DNA of 64,000 nucleotides from Rhizobium terricola (GTDB lineage: Bacteria > Pseudomonadota > Alphaproteobacteria > Rhizobiales > Rhizobiaceae): the NCBI RefSeq assembly GCF_012927355.1, contig NZ_JABBGK010000001.1, positions 682,001-746,000 of the forward strand, given 5' to 3'. The notes below the pieces were generated by a model. The model did not search any database. It was not told the DNA's origin and saw only the letters and a program-made list of their open reading frames with translations. The position numbers and the translations under genes are program-made. Shown here piece after piece: positions 46,312 through 60,152 of the stretch; position 1 is the first letter of the stretch; the number at the start of each line of letters is the position of its first letter.

Positions 46312-47238
46312 ATGAGTGACAAGCATGTGGCCGTACTGATGGGTGGTCTTTCGTCCGAGCGGCCGGTCAGCCTCTCTTCGGGCAATGCTTGTGCCGAAGC
46401 CCTGGAAGGTGTGGGCTACCGGGTCACGCGTGTCGACGTGGATCGCAATGTCGGTCAGGTGCTGTCGGAGCTGCGGCCGGACGTCGCCTTCAATGCGCTG
46501 CACGGCCCGTTCGGCGAAGACGGCACCATTCAGGGCGTTCTGGAGTATCTTCAGATCCCCTATACGCACTCCGGCGTGCTCGCTTCGGCGCTCGCCATGG
46601 ACAAGGGGCAGGCGAAGATCGTTGCCGCGAATGCCGGAATTCCGGTTGCGGAAGCGCGCGTCCTTTCGCGTTTCGACATCGGCAACGAGCATCCGATCGC
46701 GCCGCCTTACGTCGTCAAGCCGGTTCGCGAAGGGTCGAGCTTCGGCGTGGTCATCGTGCGGGAAGACATGGCGCATCCGCCGCAGTCCCTGACGTCCAGC
46801 GAATGGCGCTATGGCGATCGCGTGATGGTCGAGCACTACGTGGCCGGTCGCGAGCTGACCTGCGGCGTCATGGGCGACACGGTGCTCGGCGTGACCGAGA
46901 TCGTTCCTCAGGGGCACAGCTTCTACGACTATGATTCCAAATATGTCGCCGGTGGTTCCCGGCACGTACTTCCTGCGGAAATTTCACCGAAAATTTACCA
47001 AAAAATACAATCATTGGCCCTTAAGGCGCATCAAGCGATCGGTTGTCGCGGAGTGAGTCGTTCGGACTTCCGTTACGACGATCGCTTCTCCGAAGACGGC
47101 GAGCTCATCTGGCTGGAAATCAATACCCAGCCCGGCATGACCCCGACCTCGCTGGTGCCCGAAATGGCCGCTCACATCGGTCTTGGTTTTGGTGAATTTG
47201 TCCGGTGGATGGTGGAGGACGCGTCTTGTTTGCGGTGA
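46312..47238 (+). CDS. ddl: D-alanine--D-alanine ligase
   Basis: A 308-residue ATP-grasp ligase. '[20 protein letters not shown]' is the N-terminal loop, '[13 protein letters not shown]' binds ATP, and '[19 protein letters not shown]' carries the metal and substrate residues of the DdlB type. It makes D-Ala-D-Ala for MurF. ATG 46312 follows GGGGAC; a TTG at 46300 adds four residues. ftsQ begins inside its last codons, so the two are translationally linked. Confidence 0.96.
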   Translation: MSDKHVAVLMGGLSSERPVSLSSGNACAEALEGVGYRVTRVDVDRNVGQVLSELRPDVAFNALHGPFGEDGTIQGVLEYLQIPYTHSGVLASALAMDKGQAKIVAANAGIPVAEARVLSRFDIGNEHPIAPPYVVKPVREGSSFGVVIVREDMAHPPQSLTSSEWRYGDRVMVEHYVAGRELTCGVMGDTVLGVTEIVPQGHSFYDYDSKYVAGGSRHVLPAEISPKIYQKIQSLALKAHQAIGCRGVSRSDFRYDDRFSEDGELIWLEINTQPGMTPTSLVPEMAAHIGLGFGEFVRWMVEDASCLR

Positions 47239-48158
47239 ACGGCGAGAGATCAGCGGATATGGGTGGGCGCATCGACGCTGCCGCCATGTCTGTCGGGGAG
47301 GGACGTGTTCTTCCCCGTCCGATGCGCCGCGTCGTGCGGTTCGTCGTCAGTCTCTGCTCGGGCCGTATCGCCATTCCGGCGCATACGGGCAAGGTTTCGC
47401 TTGCCGGTTACTGCTCGGCCGTCGTTCTCTACGGCATCGTCGCCGGCGGTCATGGTCAGGCAGTCATGCAGTCGCTGACCACGGGTGCGGGTTTCGCGAT
47501 CGAGGATGTCCGCGTCTCCGGCAATCAGCACACGTCGGAAATCGATATCCTTCAGCTGCTCGGCCTCGATGGATCGAGCAGTCTGCTCGGTCTCGACATC
47601 GTTGCTGCCCGTCAGGCTCTGGCTGAGCTTCCCTGGGTCGAATCGGCCGAGGTTCGTAAGGTCTATCCGCGTACCGTCGAAGTGGTCCTGCGTGAGCGTG
47701 AGGCCTACGGCATCTGGCAGCACGGCACCGAGCTGTCGCTCATCGAGCGTTCGGGCAGCGTGATTGCTCCGCTGCGCGACAACAAGTTTGCCAGCCTTCC
47801 CCTGTTCGTCGGGCGCGATGCGGAAACTGCCGCCGCCGCCGTCGAGGGTGAGTTCGAGAAGTTTCCGGGAATTGCCTCCCGCGTGAAGGCTTTCGTCCGC
47901 GTGGCGGGTCGTCGCTGGGATATCCACCTCGACAACGGCGTCATCGTCAAACTGCCGGAAGACAATGTCGGTCAGGCGCTGGCGCAGCTTTCGCGCCTCG
48001 ATGCCGAGCAGCAGGTTCTCTCGCGCGATATCGCTGCCGTCGACCTGCGTCTTCCCGACCGCACCACGATCCAGCTGACGCCGGAAGCCCAGGAGCGCCG
48101 GATGGCGGCTGTCGAGGAGCGCCGCAAGATGCTCAAGAAGGTGGGGCAGAACATATGA
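47226..48158 (+). CDS. ftsQ: Cell division protein FtsQ
   Basis: A 310-residue bitopic protein: cytoplasmic N-terminus of about 60 residues, membrane helix at about 60-80, a POTRA domain ('[25 protein letters not shown]') at about 92-165 and the FtsQ beta domain after it. It recruits FtsL/FtsB to the ring. The start is TTG 47226, with GGAGG seven bases upstream and a 13-base overlap with ddl; the resulting LFAVNGER start agrees with rhizobial FtsQ. Its stop overlaps the ftsA ATG (ATGA). Confidence 0.94.
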   Translation: MFAVNGERSADMGGRIDAAAMSVGEGRVLPRPMRRVVRFVVSLCSGRIAIPAHTGKVSLAGYCSAVVLYGIVAGGHGQAVMQSLTTGAGFAIEDVRVSGNQHTSEIDILQLLGLDGSSSLLGLDIVAARQALAELPWVESAEVRKVYPRTVEVVLREREAYGIWQHGTELSLIERSGSVIAPLRDNKFASLPLFVGRDAETAAAAVEGEFEKFPGIASRVKAFVRVAGRRWDIHLDNGVIVKLPEDNVGQALAQLSRLDAEQQVLSRDIAAVDLRLPDRTTIQLTPEAQERRMAAVEERRKMLKKVGQNI

Positions 48159-49486
48159 GCCTGTTTGGTAGCTCCCACTTCGGTCTGCCGCGCATGAAGC
48201 CGCTGTCTTCGAAGCGCAGCCACGTCGTCTCCGTGCTCGACATCGGTTCGACCAAGGTCGTCTGCATGATCGGCCGCCTGACGCCGCGCAAGGAAAGCTC
48301 CGTGCTTCCGGGCCGCACTCACAATGTCGAAGTGATTGGCATCGGCCATCAGCGTTCGCGCGGCATCAAGTCCGGCGTGATCGCCGATCTCGATGCGGTC
48401 GAGAGTGTTGTCCGTCTCGCCGTCGATGCGGCCGAGCGCATGGCGGGTCTCACCGTCGAGAGCCTGATCGTCAATGTTTCCGCAGGTCGCATCGGTTCCG
48501 ACGTCTATACCGCGACGATTGATCTCGGTGGTCAGGAAGTCGAATCGGGCGATCTCAAGAAGGTCCTCGTCGCCGCCGGCCAGCAGTCCCAGGGCAACGA
48601 GCGCGCCGTACTGCACTCGCTGCCGACCGGTTTCTCGCTCGACGGCGAACGCGGCATCCGCGACCCGCTCGGCATGTATGGCGACGTTCTCGGCGTCGAC
48701 ATGCACGTGGTGACCGCAGAGCGCGCCGCACTTCGCAATCTCGAACTCTGCATCAACCGGGCGCACCTGACCGTCGAGGGCGTCGTCGCGACGCCTTATG
48801 CGAGCGGGCTTGCCGCCCTGGTCGACGACGAGGTCGAACTCGGCTGCGCCGCGATCGACATGGGCGGCGGCATGACCACCATCTCTGTCTTCGCCGAGGG
48901 CAAGCTCATCCACACCGACGCCATCAGCATCGGCGGCCATCATGTGACGACCGACCTGGCCCGCGGCCTGTCGACCCGCATCGAGGATGCCGAGCGCCTG
49001 AAGGTCGTTCACGGATCGGCCCTCGCAAACGGTGCCGACGAGCGCGACATCGTCGCCGTTCCGCCGATCGGCGAGGACGACCGGGATCAGCCGGTGCAGG
49101 TGCCGAAGGCGCTGCTGACGAGAATTATTCGCGCCCGGATCGAGGAGACTCTTGAACTGTTGCGCGATCGGATTCAGAAGTCGGGTTTCTCGCCCGTCGT
49201 CGGCAAGCGAGTCGTCCTCACGGGCGGCGCCAGCCAGCTGACCGGTATGCCCGAAGCGGCTCGCCGCGTTCTGGCCCGTAACGTGCGAATCGGGCGCCCG
49301 ATGGGGGTCGCCGGCCTTCCCGCCGCGGCCAAGGGTCCCGCATTTTCGACCGCAGTCGGATTGATGATTTATCCGCAGGTTGCCGATCAGGAAACGCATG
49401 CCGGCCAGGGTGGTCTGTTTTCCCCCTTCGGCAACGGAAACAGCCGTTTTGCCCGCATGGGTCAATGGCTGAAGGAAAGTTTTTGA
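48155..49486 (+). CDS. ftsA: Cell division protein FtsA
   Basis: A 443-residue actin-like ATPase. 'VLDIGSTKVVCMIGRL' is phosphate loop 1; 'CAAIDMGGGMTTISVFAEGKL' is phosphate loop 2; 'VVLTGGASQLTGMPEAARRVL' is the adenosine motif. The C-terminal helix 'ARMGQWLKESF' is the membrane-targeting sequence that tethers FtsZ filaments. It overlaps ftsQ by four bases and is followed after 100 bases by ftsZ. Confidence 0.97.
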   Translation: MSLFGSSHFGLPRMKPLSSKRSHVVSVLDIGSTKVVCMIGRLTPRKESSVLPGRTHNVEVIGIGHQRSRGIKSGVIADLDAVESVVRLAVDAAERMAGLTVESLIVNVSAGRIGSDVYTATIDLGGQEVESGDLKKVLVAAGQQSQGNERAVLHSLPTGFSLDGERGIRDPLGMYGDVLGVDMHVVTAERAALRNLELCINRAHLTVEGVVATPYASGLAALVDDEVELGCAAIDMGGGMTTISVFAEGKLIHTDAISIGGHHVTTDLARGLSTRIEDAERLKVVHGSALANGADERDIVAVPPIGEDDRDQPVQVPKALLTRIIRARIEETLELLRDRIQKSGFSPVVGKRVVLTGGASQLTGMPEAARRVLARNVRIGRPMGVAGLPAAAKGPAFSTAVGLMIYPQVADQETHAGQGGLFSPFGNGNSRFARMGQWLKESF

Positions 49487-49586
49487 GTTCAGTCCCGTCC
49501 CTCAATGAAGAGCGGTCGGGAGCGAAGAGTTGAAATGAAAATGGCCGGCGTGGCGATGCGGCCGGAGAAAAGAAGGAAGACTGACA

Positions 49587-51338
49587 ATGACCATCAAGCT
49601 GCAGAAGCCAGATATCACCGAGCTGAAGCCTCGGATCACCGTGTTCGGCGTCGGGGGCGGCGGCGGTAACGCCGTCAACAACATGATCACCGCAGGTCTC
49701 CAGGGCGTCGACTTCGTCGTCGCCAACACGGACGCCCAGGCGCTGACCATGACCAAGGCAGAGCGAATCATCCAGCTCGGGGTCAACGTCACCGAGGGTC
49801 TCGGCGCCGGTTCCCAGCCGGAAGTCGGCCGCGCTGCGGCGGAAGAATGCATCGACGAGATCATCGATCACCTGAACGGCACGCACATGTGCTTCGTCAC
49901 CGCCGGCATGGGCGGCGGCACGGGTACCGGTGCTGCTCCGGTCGTGGCTCAGGCCGCCCGCAACAAGGGCATCCTGACCGTCGGCGTCGTCACCAAGCCG
50001 TTCCACTTCGAAGGTCAGCGCCGCATGCGTCTCGCTGAGGCCGGCATCGAGGAACTGCAGAAGTCGGTCGACACGCTGATCGTCATCCCGAACCAGAACC
50101 TCTTCCGTATCGCCAACGACAAGACGACCTTCGCGGACGCCTTTGCCATGGCCGACCAGGTTCTCTACTCGGGCGTTGCCTGCATCACCGACCTGATGGT
50201 CAAGGAAGGCCTGATCAACCTCGACTTCGCCGACGTCCGTTCGGTGATGCGCGAGATGGGCCGTGCGATGATGGGTACCGGCGAGGCTTCGGGCCAGGGC
50301 CGCGCAATGCAGGCCGCAGAGGCCGCAATTGCCAACCCGCTGCTCGACGAGACCTCGATGAAGGGTGCACAGGGCCTCCTGATCTCGATCACCGGTGGTC
50401 GCGACATGACGCTCTTCGAAGTCGACGAAGCGGCAACCCGCATTCGCGAAGAAGTCGATCCGGATGCAAACATCATCCTCGGCGCGACCTTCGACGAAGC
50501 GCTGGAAGGCCTCATCCGCGTGTCGGTCGTCGCGACCGGCATCGACCGTGCCGCCGGCATGGTTGCCGGCCGTGGCTTCGACGCAGCTCCGGCTGCAAAG
50601 CCCCTTATCCGTCCTTCGGCGGCCGTTGCTTCGGCTCCGGCCGCAGTTCAGCCTGCAATGGCGCAGGCACCCAAGTCCATCGATCCGGTGGCAGAAACCA
50701 TCCGTTCGGCGGAAGCCGAAATGGAACGTGAACTCGAAATCGCCATCGCTCGTCAGGCTGTTGCTACCGCACAGCCGGTCGCCGAGCCGGAATTCCGCCC
50801 GCAGAGCAAGCTGTTTGCAACTCCGGCGGTTGCCGAAGCACAGCCAGCCGTCCGCATGCCGGTCGAGCCGGTCGCCGCTCCGGCGCCGGTCATGAGCCGC
50901 CCGGCACCGGCCATGCAGGCACCGGTCGCTCCGGCTCCGGTTCGTCATGAACCGGTCGCCCCGGCCGTTCGCCAGACCGTCGAGCCGGTCCGCATGCCGA
51001 AGGTGGAAGACTTCCCGCCGGTTCTGCGCGCCGAGATGGACCACCGCGCTCATGCTGCAGCCCCGGCTGCCCAGGATGAACGCGGTCCGATGGGTCTCCT
51101 GAAGCGGATCACCAACTCGCTTGGCCGCCATCAGGAAGAAGAACCCGCCGCCGATATGAACGCCTCTGCACCGGCTCCGGCCGCCCCGCAGCGTCGCGCT
51201 CTTTCGCCGGAAGCCAGCCTCTATGCGCCGCGTCGCGGCCAGCTTGACGACCAGGGTCGCGCCACGCCCCCGTCGCGTTCGAGTCACGAGGACGACCAGC
51301 TGGAAATCCCGGCCTTCCTTCGCCGCCAGTCCAACTGA
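49587..51338 (+). CDS. ftsZ: Cell division protein FtsZ with long C-terminal linker
   Basis: A 583-residue tubulin homologue. The GTPase domain (about 12-320) carries GGGTGTGA at 109-116. A Pro/Ala-rich linker of about 245 residues follows, far longer than in E. coli but usual for rhizobia. The final peptide '[12 protein letters not shown]' is the conserved tail that binds FtsA and other ring proteins. The ribosome site is AAGAAGGAAG. Repeated APAPV-type stretches in the linker (about 430-455) are low complexity. It ends with a strong terminator. Confidence 0.98.
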   Translation: MTIKLQKPDITELKPRITVFGVGGGGGNAVNNMITAGLQGVDFVVANTDAQALTMTKAERIIQLGVNVTEGLGAGSQPEVGRAAAEECIDEIIDHLNGTHMCFVTAGMGGGTGTGAAPVVAQAARNKGILTVGVVTKPFHFEGQRRMRLAEAGIEELQKSVDTLIVIPNQNLFRIANDKTTFADAFAMADQVLYSGVACITDLMVKEGLINLDFADVRSVMREMGRAMMGTGEASGQGRAMQAAEAAIANPLLDETSMKGAQGLLISITGGRDMTLFEVDEAATRIREEVDPDANIILGATFDEALEGLIRVSVVATGIDRAAGMVAGRGFDAAPAAKPLIRPSAAVASAPAAVQPAMAQAPKSIDPVAETIRSAEAEMERELEIAIARQAVATAQPVAEPEFRPQSKLFATPAVAEAQPAVRMPVEPVAAPAPVMSRPAPAMQAPVAPAPVRHEPVAPAVRQTVEPVRMPKVEDFPPVLRAEMDHRAHAAAPAAQDERGPMGLLKRITNSLGRHQEEEPAADMNASAPAPAAPQRRALSPEASLYAPRRGQLDDQGRATPPSRSSHEDDQLEIPAFLRRQSN

Positions 51339-51358
51339 TCGTAGGCTTTCTGTGATCA

Positions 51359-51389
51359 AGAGCCCGGGCCTGAAAAGCCCGGGCTCTTT
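51359..51389 (+). terminator. Rho-independent terminator of the dcw cluster after ftsZ
   Basis: AGAGCCCGGG (51359-51368) pairs with CCCGGGCTCT (51378-51387), followed by TT. It lies 20 bases past the ftsZ stop and separates ftsZ from lpxC. Confidence 0.85.
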
Positions 51390-51619
51390 GCGTTTCGGCA
51401 AGTCTCGCACAAGCTTCGTTTCGCGTGCATTTTCAACGCGGTGGTTTCGTTACAATGCGAAAGAAACAGTGATTTGGAATGTCCCCGGCCGGTCCGTATG
51501 TATGGAATCGGAATTGGGTTCGGATGCGTCGCGTCCGGTCCCCTTCAGCAGAGACAAAGGCGGTTCGAGCCTTGATGCCCCAGGGTATCGGAAGAACCGC
51601 ATCCGAAAAGGCGCATTTC

Positions 51620-52576
51620 ATGGCAATCGCATTGCTGGGTTTTCAGACCACCATCGCAGCACCGCTTAGCATCACGGGCATCGGCGTCCATTCCGGCCGT
51701 CCGGTCACGATCAACCTGCAGCCGGCGGAAGCGGGCACGGGCATCGTCTTCGTCCGCATGCACGAGGATGGCAGCTCGACGGAGTTCAAGGCGGTTTCCT
51801 CGCAGGTCGGCAACACCGATCTCTGCACGGTTCTCGGTTTCACGCCGGCCCGTTCGATTGCGACCATCGAGCATGTGATGGCGGCGGTCTATGCGCTCGG
51901 CCTGGACAATCTGGTGATCGAGGTGGATGGCGCCGAAATGCCGATCATGGACGGCAGTTCGGAAGCCTTCATCGATGCGATCGAACAGGTCGGCATCACC
52001 AATCTCGGCGTCAAGCGCCGCTACATCCGCGTCACCAAGCCGGTGCGCATCGAGGCCGGTGCCTCCTGGGCCGAGTTCCGCCCGTATGACGGCACCCGCT
52101 TCGAGGTTGAGATCGATTTCGAAACCCCGCTGATCGGTCGCCAGTCCTGGGCCGGCGACCTGACCGCCGAAAGCTTCAAGACCGAGCTTTCGCGGGCCCG
52201 CACCTTCGGCTTCATGCGCGACGTCGAGCGCCTCTGGGCCGCCGGTTTCGCGCTCGGCTCCTCGCTCGAGAATTCGGTCGTCATTTCCGACGATCACACC
52301 GTCATCAATGTCGAGGGCCTGCGCTACGAGAAGGACGAGTTCGTCCGCCACAAGACGCTCGATGCGGTCGGCGACCTGGCGCTTGCCGGTGCCCAGTTCA
52401 TCGGTTGCTACCGTTCCTATCGCGGCGGGCACAAGCTCAACGCAAACGCCTTGAAGGCGCTTCTCGAAAACCGGGATGCCTATGAAGTCGTCGAGGCGCC
52501 GGCCCGCAGCCTGAAGGCGAGGGCACGCGAGTTCGTTGCGGTCAACGTCCCGGAATTCGCGCCCTGGTCGGCCTGA
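51620..52576 (+). CDS. lpxC: UDP-3-O-acyl-N-acetylglucosamine deacetylase LpxC
   Basis: A 318-residue zinc amidase that performs the committed step of lipid A synthesis. 'TIEHVMAAVYALGLDNLVIEVDGAEMPIMDGSS' carries a zinc His and the catalytic Glu region; 'EFVRHKTLDAVGDLAL' holds the other zinc ligands (His, Asp). The start is ATG 51620 after AAGG; the frame stays open to 51479 but the extra residues look non-coding. The 281-base gap to ftsZ holds the terminator and probably its own promoter. Confidence 0.97.
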   Translation: MAIALLGFQTTIAAPLSITGIGVHSGRPVTINLQPAEAGTGIVFVRMHEDGSSTEFKAVSSQVGNTDLCTVLGFTPARSIATIEHVMAAVYALGLDNLVIEVDGAEMPIMDGSSEAFIDAIEQVGITNLGVKRRYIRVTKPVRIEAGASWAEFRPYDGTRFEVEIDFETPLIGRQSWAGDLTAESFKTELSRARTFGFMRDVERLWAAGFALGSSLENSVVISDDHTVINVEGLRYEKDEFVRHKTLDAVGDLALAGAQFIGCYRSYRGGHKLNANALKALLENRDAYEVVEAPARSLKARAREFVAVNVPEFAPWSA

Positions 52577-52599
52577 TCGGTCCAATTACCTCCAGACTG

Positions 52600-52630
52600 G
52601 TGCCGGGAAGCGATTCCCGGCACTTTTTTT
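52600..52630 (+). terminator. Rho-independent terminator of lpxC
   Basis: GTGCCGGGAA/TTCCCGGCAC form a ten-pair stem with a GCGA loop, followed by seven T residues, 23 bases after lpxC. Confidence 0.95.
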
Positions 52631-52822
52631 GATCTCCGGGCCTTTCGGAGGTGACGGGCGCTGGTCGACCGGGCGATCGACCATTTCAGGCTTTTCCTTC
52701 CGGCTTGCCACAAAAATGCGTTAAATCACGATCATTGCGTTGCTCTCCTGCCGCTTTTATGGCTAGAAACGCGTGTTGAAAGCGACTGTTTTTCAAGCGG
52801 CGCTGCTATCGGGAACTGTTGA

Positions 52823-53692
52823 ATGAGTCATCTAGGGTCGGTCGTTGTGAATAAAGCCGCGCGTATTGCCAGTATATGTGTGATGATGACGGTGTCCGGT
52901 GCGCTGCTTGCGGCCTGCCAGTCCGATCCCGATATCGATATTACCAAGCTCGGCGTCGAAACCGATCCGCCGGACGTCCTCTACAACCAGGGCCTCGCCA
53001 ACATCAAGGCGGGCAACATGGTCGAGGCGTCGCGCAAGTTCGACGCCGTCGACCGCCAGCACCCGTTCTCCGAATCGTCGCGCAAGGCGCTCGTGATGAG
53101 CACCTTCGTGAAGTACCGCATGGCGCGCTATACCGATGCGATCGCCACCGGCAACCGCTACATGAACCTCTATCCGCGTTCGGATGATTCTGCCTATGTG
53201 CAGTATCTCGTCGGTCTTTCCCACTGGAAGCAGATCGTCAACGTGACGCAGGACCAGAAGAGCTCGCTGCAGACGATCGACGCGATGCAGAAGGTCGTCG
53301 ACAACTATCCGGACTCCGAATACGTCGAGGACGCCCAGGCCAAGATCCGCTTCGCCCGCGACCAGCTCGCCGGCAAGGAGATGCAGGTCGGTCGTTACTA
53401 TCTCGAGCGCAAGGAATACCTTGCCGCCGTGTCGCGCTTCCGCGTCGTGATCGAGAAGTATCCGAACACCAACCAGATCGAAGAAGCGCTCGCGCGCCTG
53501 GTCGAGGCCTATTACGCGATGGGCGTCGCCCAGGAAGCGCAGACGGCCGCTGCGGTGCTCGGTCACAATTATCCCGACAGCCAGTGGTATGCAGATTCCT
53601 ACAAGCTTCTGCAGACGGGCGGCCTCCAGCCGCGTGAAAACCCGGGTTCGTGGATCGCAAGGGCCGGCAAGTCGCTTCTTCTTGGTGGCTGA
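52823..53692 (+). CDS. bamD: Outer membrane assembly lipoprotein BamD
   Basis: A 289-residue lipoprotein with lipobox LLAAC (C32) and TPR-like repeats from about residue 50 to 270 ('[31 protein letters not shown]', '[33 protein letters not shown]'). It is an essential partner of BamA in outer-membrane protein insertion (old name ComL). The N-terminus before the signal is slightly long, so a GTG start a few codons on is possible. recN follows after 32 bases, the usual alphaproteobacterial order. Confidence 0.95.
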   Translation: MSHLGSVVVNKAARIASICVMMTVSGALLAACQSDPDIDITKLGVETDPPDVLYNQGLANIKAGNMVEASRKFDAVDRQHPFSESSRKALVMSTFVKYRMARYTDAIATGNRYMNLYPRSDDSAYVQYLVGLSHWKQIVNVTQDQKSSLQTIDAMQKVVDNYPDSEYVEDAQAKIRFARDQLAGKEMQVGRYYLERKEYLAAVSRFRVVIEKYPNTNQIEEALARLVEAYYAMGVAQEAQTAAAVLGHNYPDSQWYADSYKLLQTGGLQPRENPGSWIARAGKSLLLGG

Positions 53693-53724
53693 CCCTTCTT
53701 TCCTGGTCATGAGATGAGTGTCCC

Positions 53725-55398
53725 ATGCTGGTCCAGCTGTCGATCCGCGATATCGTCTTGATCGAGCGGCTGGATCTTGCCTTCGAGGCGGGTCTCTCGG
53801 TGCTGACCGGCGAGACCGGCGCGGGCAAATCCATCCTGCTCGACAGCCTGTCGCTCGCCCTCGGGGGGCGGGGCGACGGTTCGCTGGTGCGCCATGGCGA
53901 GGACAAGGGGCAGGTGACGGCCGTGTTCGACGTCGGCATGGACCATGCCGCCCGGACCCTGCTGCGCGGCAACGGCGTCGATGACGACGGCGATCTTATC
54001 TTCCGTCGCATCCAGTCTTCCGACGGGCGCACCCGCGCCTATATCAACGACCAGCCGGTCTCGGTGCAGCTGATGCGCCAGGCGGGGCAGATGCTGGTCG
54101 AAATCCACGGCCAGCACGACGACCGGGCGCTCGTCGATACCGACGCCCATCGCATGCTGCTCGATGCCTTTGCCGGCCTTTCCGACGAGGCCGTCACGCT
54201 CGGCGAGCGCTATCGCCGCTGGCGCGAGGCGGACCGCGTGCTCAAGGCCCATCGCGCCCGCGTCGAGGCCGCCGCCCGCGAGGCCGATTATCTGAGGGCC
54301 TCGGTCGAGGAGCTGGAACGGCTCAGCCCGCGCGACGGCGAAGAGGACGAACTGGCCGAGCGCCGCGCCGTCATGCAGAAGTCCGAGCGCATCGCCGGCG
54401 ACATCGCCGAGGCGTCCGAGTTCCTCAACGGCAACGCCTCGCCGGTGCCGCTGATCGCCTCGCTGGTGCGTCGGCTGGAGCGGAAGAGCCACGAGGCGCC
54501 CGGCCTGCTCGAAGACACCGTGCAGCTGCTCGATACAGCGCTCGACAATCTCTCCAACGCCCAGATGGAAGTGGAGAACGCGCTTCGCCGCACGGAGTTC
54601 GATCCGAACGAGCTCGAACGTGTCGAGGAACGCCTCTTTGCGCTTCGTGCCGCCGGCCGCAAATATGCGGTGCCGGTCACCGGCCTTCCGGCGCTGGCCG
54701 AGAAGATGATCGCCGATCTCGCCGAGCTCGATGCCGGCGAGGAAAAGCTCGGCGCGCTGGAGGCGGCTGTCGTCGAGGCCAAGGCCCATTACGATCATCT
54801 CGCCCTTGCGCTTTCGGCCAAGCGGCAGAATGCGGCCTCCGCGCTTTCCGAGGCGGTCATGGCGGAACTGCCGGCACTCAAGCTGGAGCGGGCACGCTTC
54901 ATGGTCGAGGTGGCTGCCGATCCCTCTGCTGCGACGGCCGAAGGCATCGACACCGTCGAATTCCACGTGCAGACCAATCCGGGCACGCGTCCGGGGCCGA
55001 TCATGAAGGTTGCCTCCGGGGGCGAGCTTTCCCGCTTCCTGCTGGCGCTCAAGGTGGCCCTGGCCGACCGCGGTTCTGCGCCGACGCTGGTCTTCGACGA
55101 GATCGACACGGGCGTCGGCGGTGCGGTTGCCGATGCGATCGGCCAGCGGCTGAAGCGTCTGTCTGCCAAGGTGCAGGTGCTGTCCGTCACCCACGCGCCG
55201 CAGGTCGCCGCGCGCGCTGCGACCCATCTCCTGATCTCGAAGGGGCCGAGCGGCGAGGGCGGCGAGAAGATCGCCACCCGGGTCGCGACCATGGAGCCCG
55301 AACACCGGCGCGAGGAGATCGCCCGCATGCTCGCCGGTGCGTCGATCACCGACGAGGCGCGCGCCGCGGCAGCCCGGCTTCTCGCCGGAGAAAACTGA
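53725..55398 (+). CDS. recN: DNA repair protein RecN
   Basis: A 557-residue SMC-like protein. The Walker A 'LTGETGAGKSILLDSL' is near residue 30, a central coiled coil spans about 160-370, and 'ASGGELSRFLLALKVAL' plus 'LVFDEIDTGVGGAVADAIG' form the C-terminal signature and Walker B. It acts in the cytoplasm in double-strand-break repair. It is probably co-transcribed with bamD. Confidence 0.96.
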   Translation: MLVQLSIRDIVLIERLDLAFEAGLSVLTGETGAGKSILLDSLSLALGGRGDGSLVRHGEDKGQVTAVFDVGMDHAARTLLRGNGVDDDGDLIFRRIQSSDGRTRAYINDQPVSVQLMRQAGQMLVEIHGQHDDRALVDTDAHRMLLDAFAGLSDEAVTLGERYRRWREADRVLKAHRARVEAAAREADYLRASVEELERLSPRDGEEDELAERRAVMQKSERIAGDIAEASEFLNGNASPVPLIASLVRRLERKSHEAPGLLEDTVQLLDTALDNLSNAQMEVENALRRTEFDPNELERVEERLFALRAAGRKYAVPVTGLPALAEKMIADLAELDAGEEKLGALEAAVVEAKAHYDHLALALSAKRQNAASALSEAVMAELPALKLERARFMVEVAADPSAATAEGIDTVEFHVQTNPGTRPGPIMKVASGGELSRFLLALKVALADRGSAPTLVFDEIDTGVGGAVADAIGQRLKRLSAKVQVLSVTHAPQVAARAATHLLISKGPSGEGGEKIATRVATMEPEHRREEIARMLAGASITDEARAAAARLLAGEN

Positions 55399-55482
55399 GG
55401 CCGGGGACCTTTTGGCCGGCGGTCGCGTTCATCGAGGCCGGCAATTGCTTTCCCTTCCGAAACCTGTTTCCCTCGGTGCGCG

Positions 55483-56931
55483 ATGTACGAAACCCTGACC
55501 GCCTACTGGCCCGTCATCCTTGCCGTCCTGTCGGTCACGCTGGGCGCGATTGCCGCCGTTCATGCGGCGATGACGAAGCGCGAGGTGCGCTCTGCGGTCG
55601 GCTGGGTCGGCATCATCGTGCTGTCGCCGCTGGTCGGTGCCCTGATCTATGCGGTCGTCGGGATCAACCGCATCCGCCGCGCCTCGATGATCTCGCGGCG
55701 TGCGCTCAGGCTCGACGAGCTCTGGCGTACGCTCTCCCATTTCGGTGTGTCGCGTGACGAGATCGAAATGCGCTTCGGGCGCCGCATGGCGGGGCTGAAG
55801 ACGCTCGGCGACCGCGTGGCCAAGCATGCGCTCTCTTCGGGAAACCGGCTCGACATGCTGTCCTCCGGAGCAGAGACCTATGCCGCCTTCTGCGAGGCGA
55901 TCGACGCGGCCGAGCGCAGCATCATTCTGGAAACCTACATCTTCGATCGCGACCCGGCGGGCCAGCGCGTTGCCGACCGGCTGATCGCAGCCCACCAGAG
56001 AGGGGTCGCCGTTCGGGTGCTGATCGATGCCGTCGGCGCGCGCTACAGCGTTCCGAGCATCATGGGCTATCTCGCGGACGGCGGCGTGAAGGTCGTCGCC
56101 TTCAATGGCAAGGTCATCATGGGGCTGAGGCTCCCTTACGCAAACCTCCGCACCCACCGCAAGATCCTCGTGGTCGACGGCGGCACGGCCTTTGTCGGCG
56201 GAATGAACATCCGCTCGGCCTTCGAGGGCGAGGCGGCGGCGCGCGACACCCATTTCCGGGTGAGCGGCCCGGCGGTCGCCGACATCTTCGCGGTGGCGGC
56301 CGAGGACTGGCATTTCGAGACGGGAGAGGTGCTGAACGGGGCGGCCTGGAGCCTGGCGCCGATCGCGTCGGAACCCGGCGCGCCGAGCTTCGTGCGCACC
56401 GTCGTCTCGGGCCCGGATACCAATCTCGAGACGAACCACAAGATGCTGATGGGGGCGTTTTCCGTTGCGGAGAGTTCGATCCGCATCATGTCGCCCTACT
56501 TCCTGCCCGACAACATCCTGCTCGGCGCGCTGGCGACCGCTGCACGGCGCGGCGTCGCCGTCGACATCGTCACACCGGCGGAGAACAATCTCGCGATCGT
56601 CAGCCATGCCATGACGGCGCAGTTCGACCAGATCATCAAGGACGGCAGCCGGATCTTTCGGGCGCCCGGCGTGTTCGACCATTCGAAGCTCATTACCGTC
56701 GATGGCCAATGGGCCTTCGTCGGCTCGTCCAATCTCGATTCCCGGTCGCTGCGGCTGAATTTCGAGATCGACATCGAGGTGTTCGATCCCGCTTTCGTCT
56801 CGATCATCGACAGGCGGATCGACGCAGCCCTTGAGGGCGCCTCGGCGGTCACGCTCGAGGAACTTCGGCGGCGCCCCTTCGTTTTGCGTCTGTTCGACCG
56901 TGTCCTCTGGCTCGGTTCGCCCTATTTGTGA
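55483..56931 (+). CDS. cls: Cardiolipin synthase (phospholipase D superfamily)
   Basis: A 482-residue protein with two N-terminal membrane helices (about 10-28 and 40-62) and two PLD motifs: H225-x-K227-x4-D232 ('HRKILVVD') and H400-x-K402-x4-D407 ('HSKLITVD'). It condenses two phosphatidylglycerols, or PG with another donor, into cardiolipin in the inner membrane. The next gene is an EEP-family protein, the same pairing as clsB-ybhP in E. coli. It sits between recN and ligA. Confidence 0.92.
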   Translation: MYETLTAYWPVILAVLSVTLGAIAAVHAAMTKREVRSAVGWVGIIVLSPLVGALIYAVVGINRIRRASMISRRALRLDELWRTLSHFGVSRDEIEMRFGRRMAGLKTLGDRVAKHALSSGNRLDMLSSGAETYAAFCEAIDAAERSIILETYIFDRDPAGQRVADRLIAAHQRGVAVRVLIDAVGARYSVPSIMGYLADGGVKVVAFNGKVIMGLRLPYANLRTHRKILVVDGGTAFVGGMNIRSAFEGEAAARDTHFRVSGPAVADIFAVAAEDWHFETGEVLNGAAWSLAPIASEPGAPSFVRTVVSGPDTNLETNHKMLMGAFSVAESSIRIMSPYFLPDNILLGALATAARRGVAVDIVTPAENNLAIVSHAMTAQFDQIIKDGSRIFRAPGVFDHSKLITVDGQWAFVGSSNLDSRSLRLNFEIDIEVFDPAFVSIIDRRIDAALEGASAVTLEELRRRPFVLRLFDRVLWLGSPYL

Positions 56932-57042
56932 AAGATATCTGTTGCGATGCAGCAGATCCTTGATCTCGGTCGATGAAACACGGCGGGCACGGGCGTATGC
57001 TTCGAATCGTCAAGGCATTCGCGACGTCCGCATGGAAGTGAA

Positions 57043-60100
<3,058 letters not shown>

Positions 60101-60124
60101 GCGCGCCCGCGGACATTCTTGAAC

Positions 60125-60149
60125 AACCCAAGCCGTTGGGTTATTCTTT
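60125..60149 (+). terminator. Hairpin between ligA and the DUF4160 gene
   Basis: AACCCAA (60125-60131) pairs with TTGGGTT (60136-60142) around GCCG, followed by ATTCTTT. It can terminate ligA transcription, but it also lies only ten bases before the DUF4160 start codon and occupies its ribosome-binding region. Confidence 0.65.
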
Positions 60150-60152
60150 GCC

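Noticed and set aside
51420..51480. lpxC promoter with TACAAT as the -10 box
   Set aside because: No acceptable -35 at 16-18 bases; not strong enough to list.
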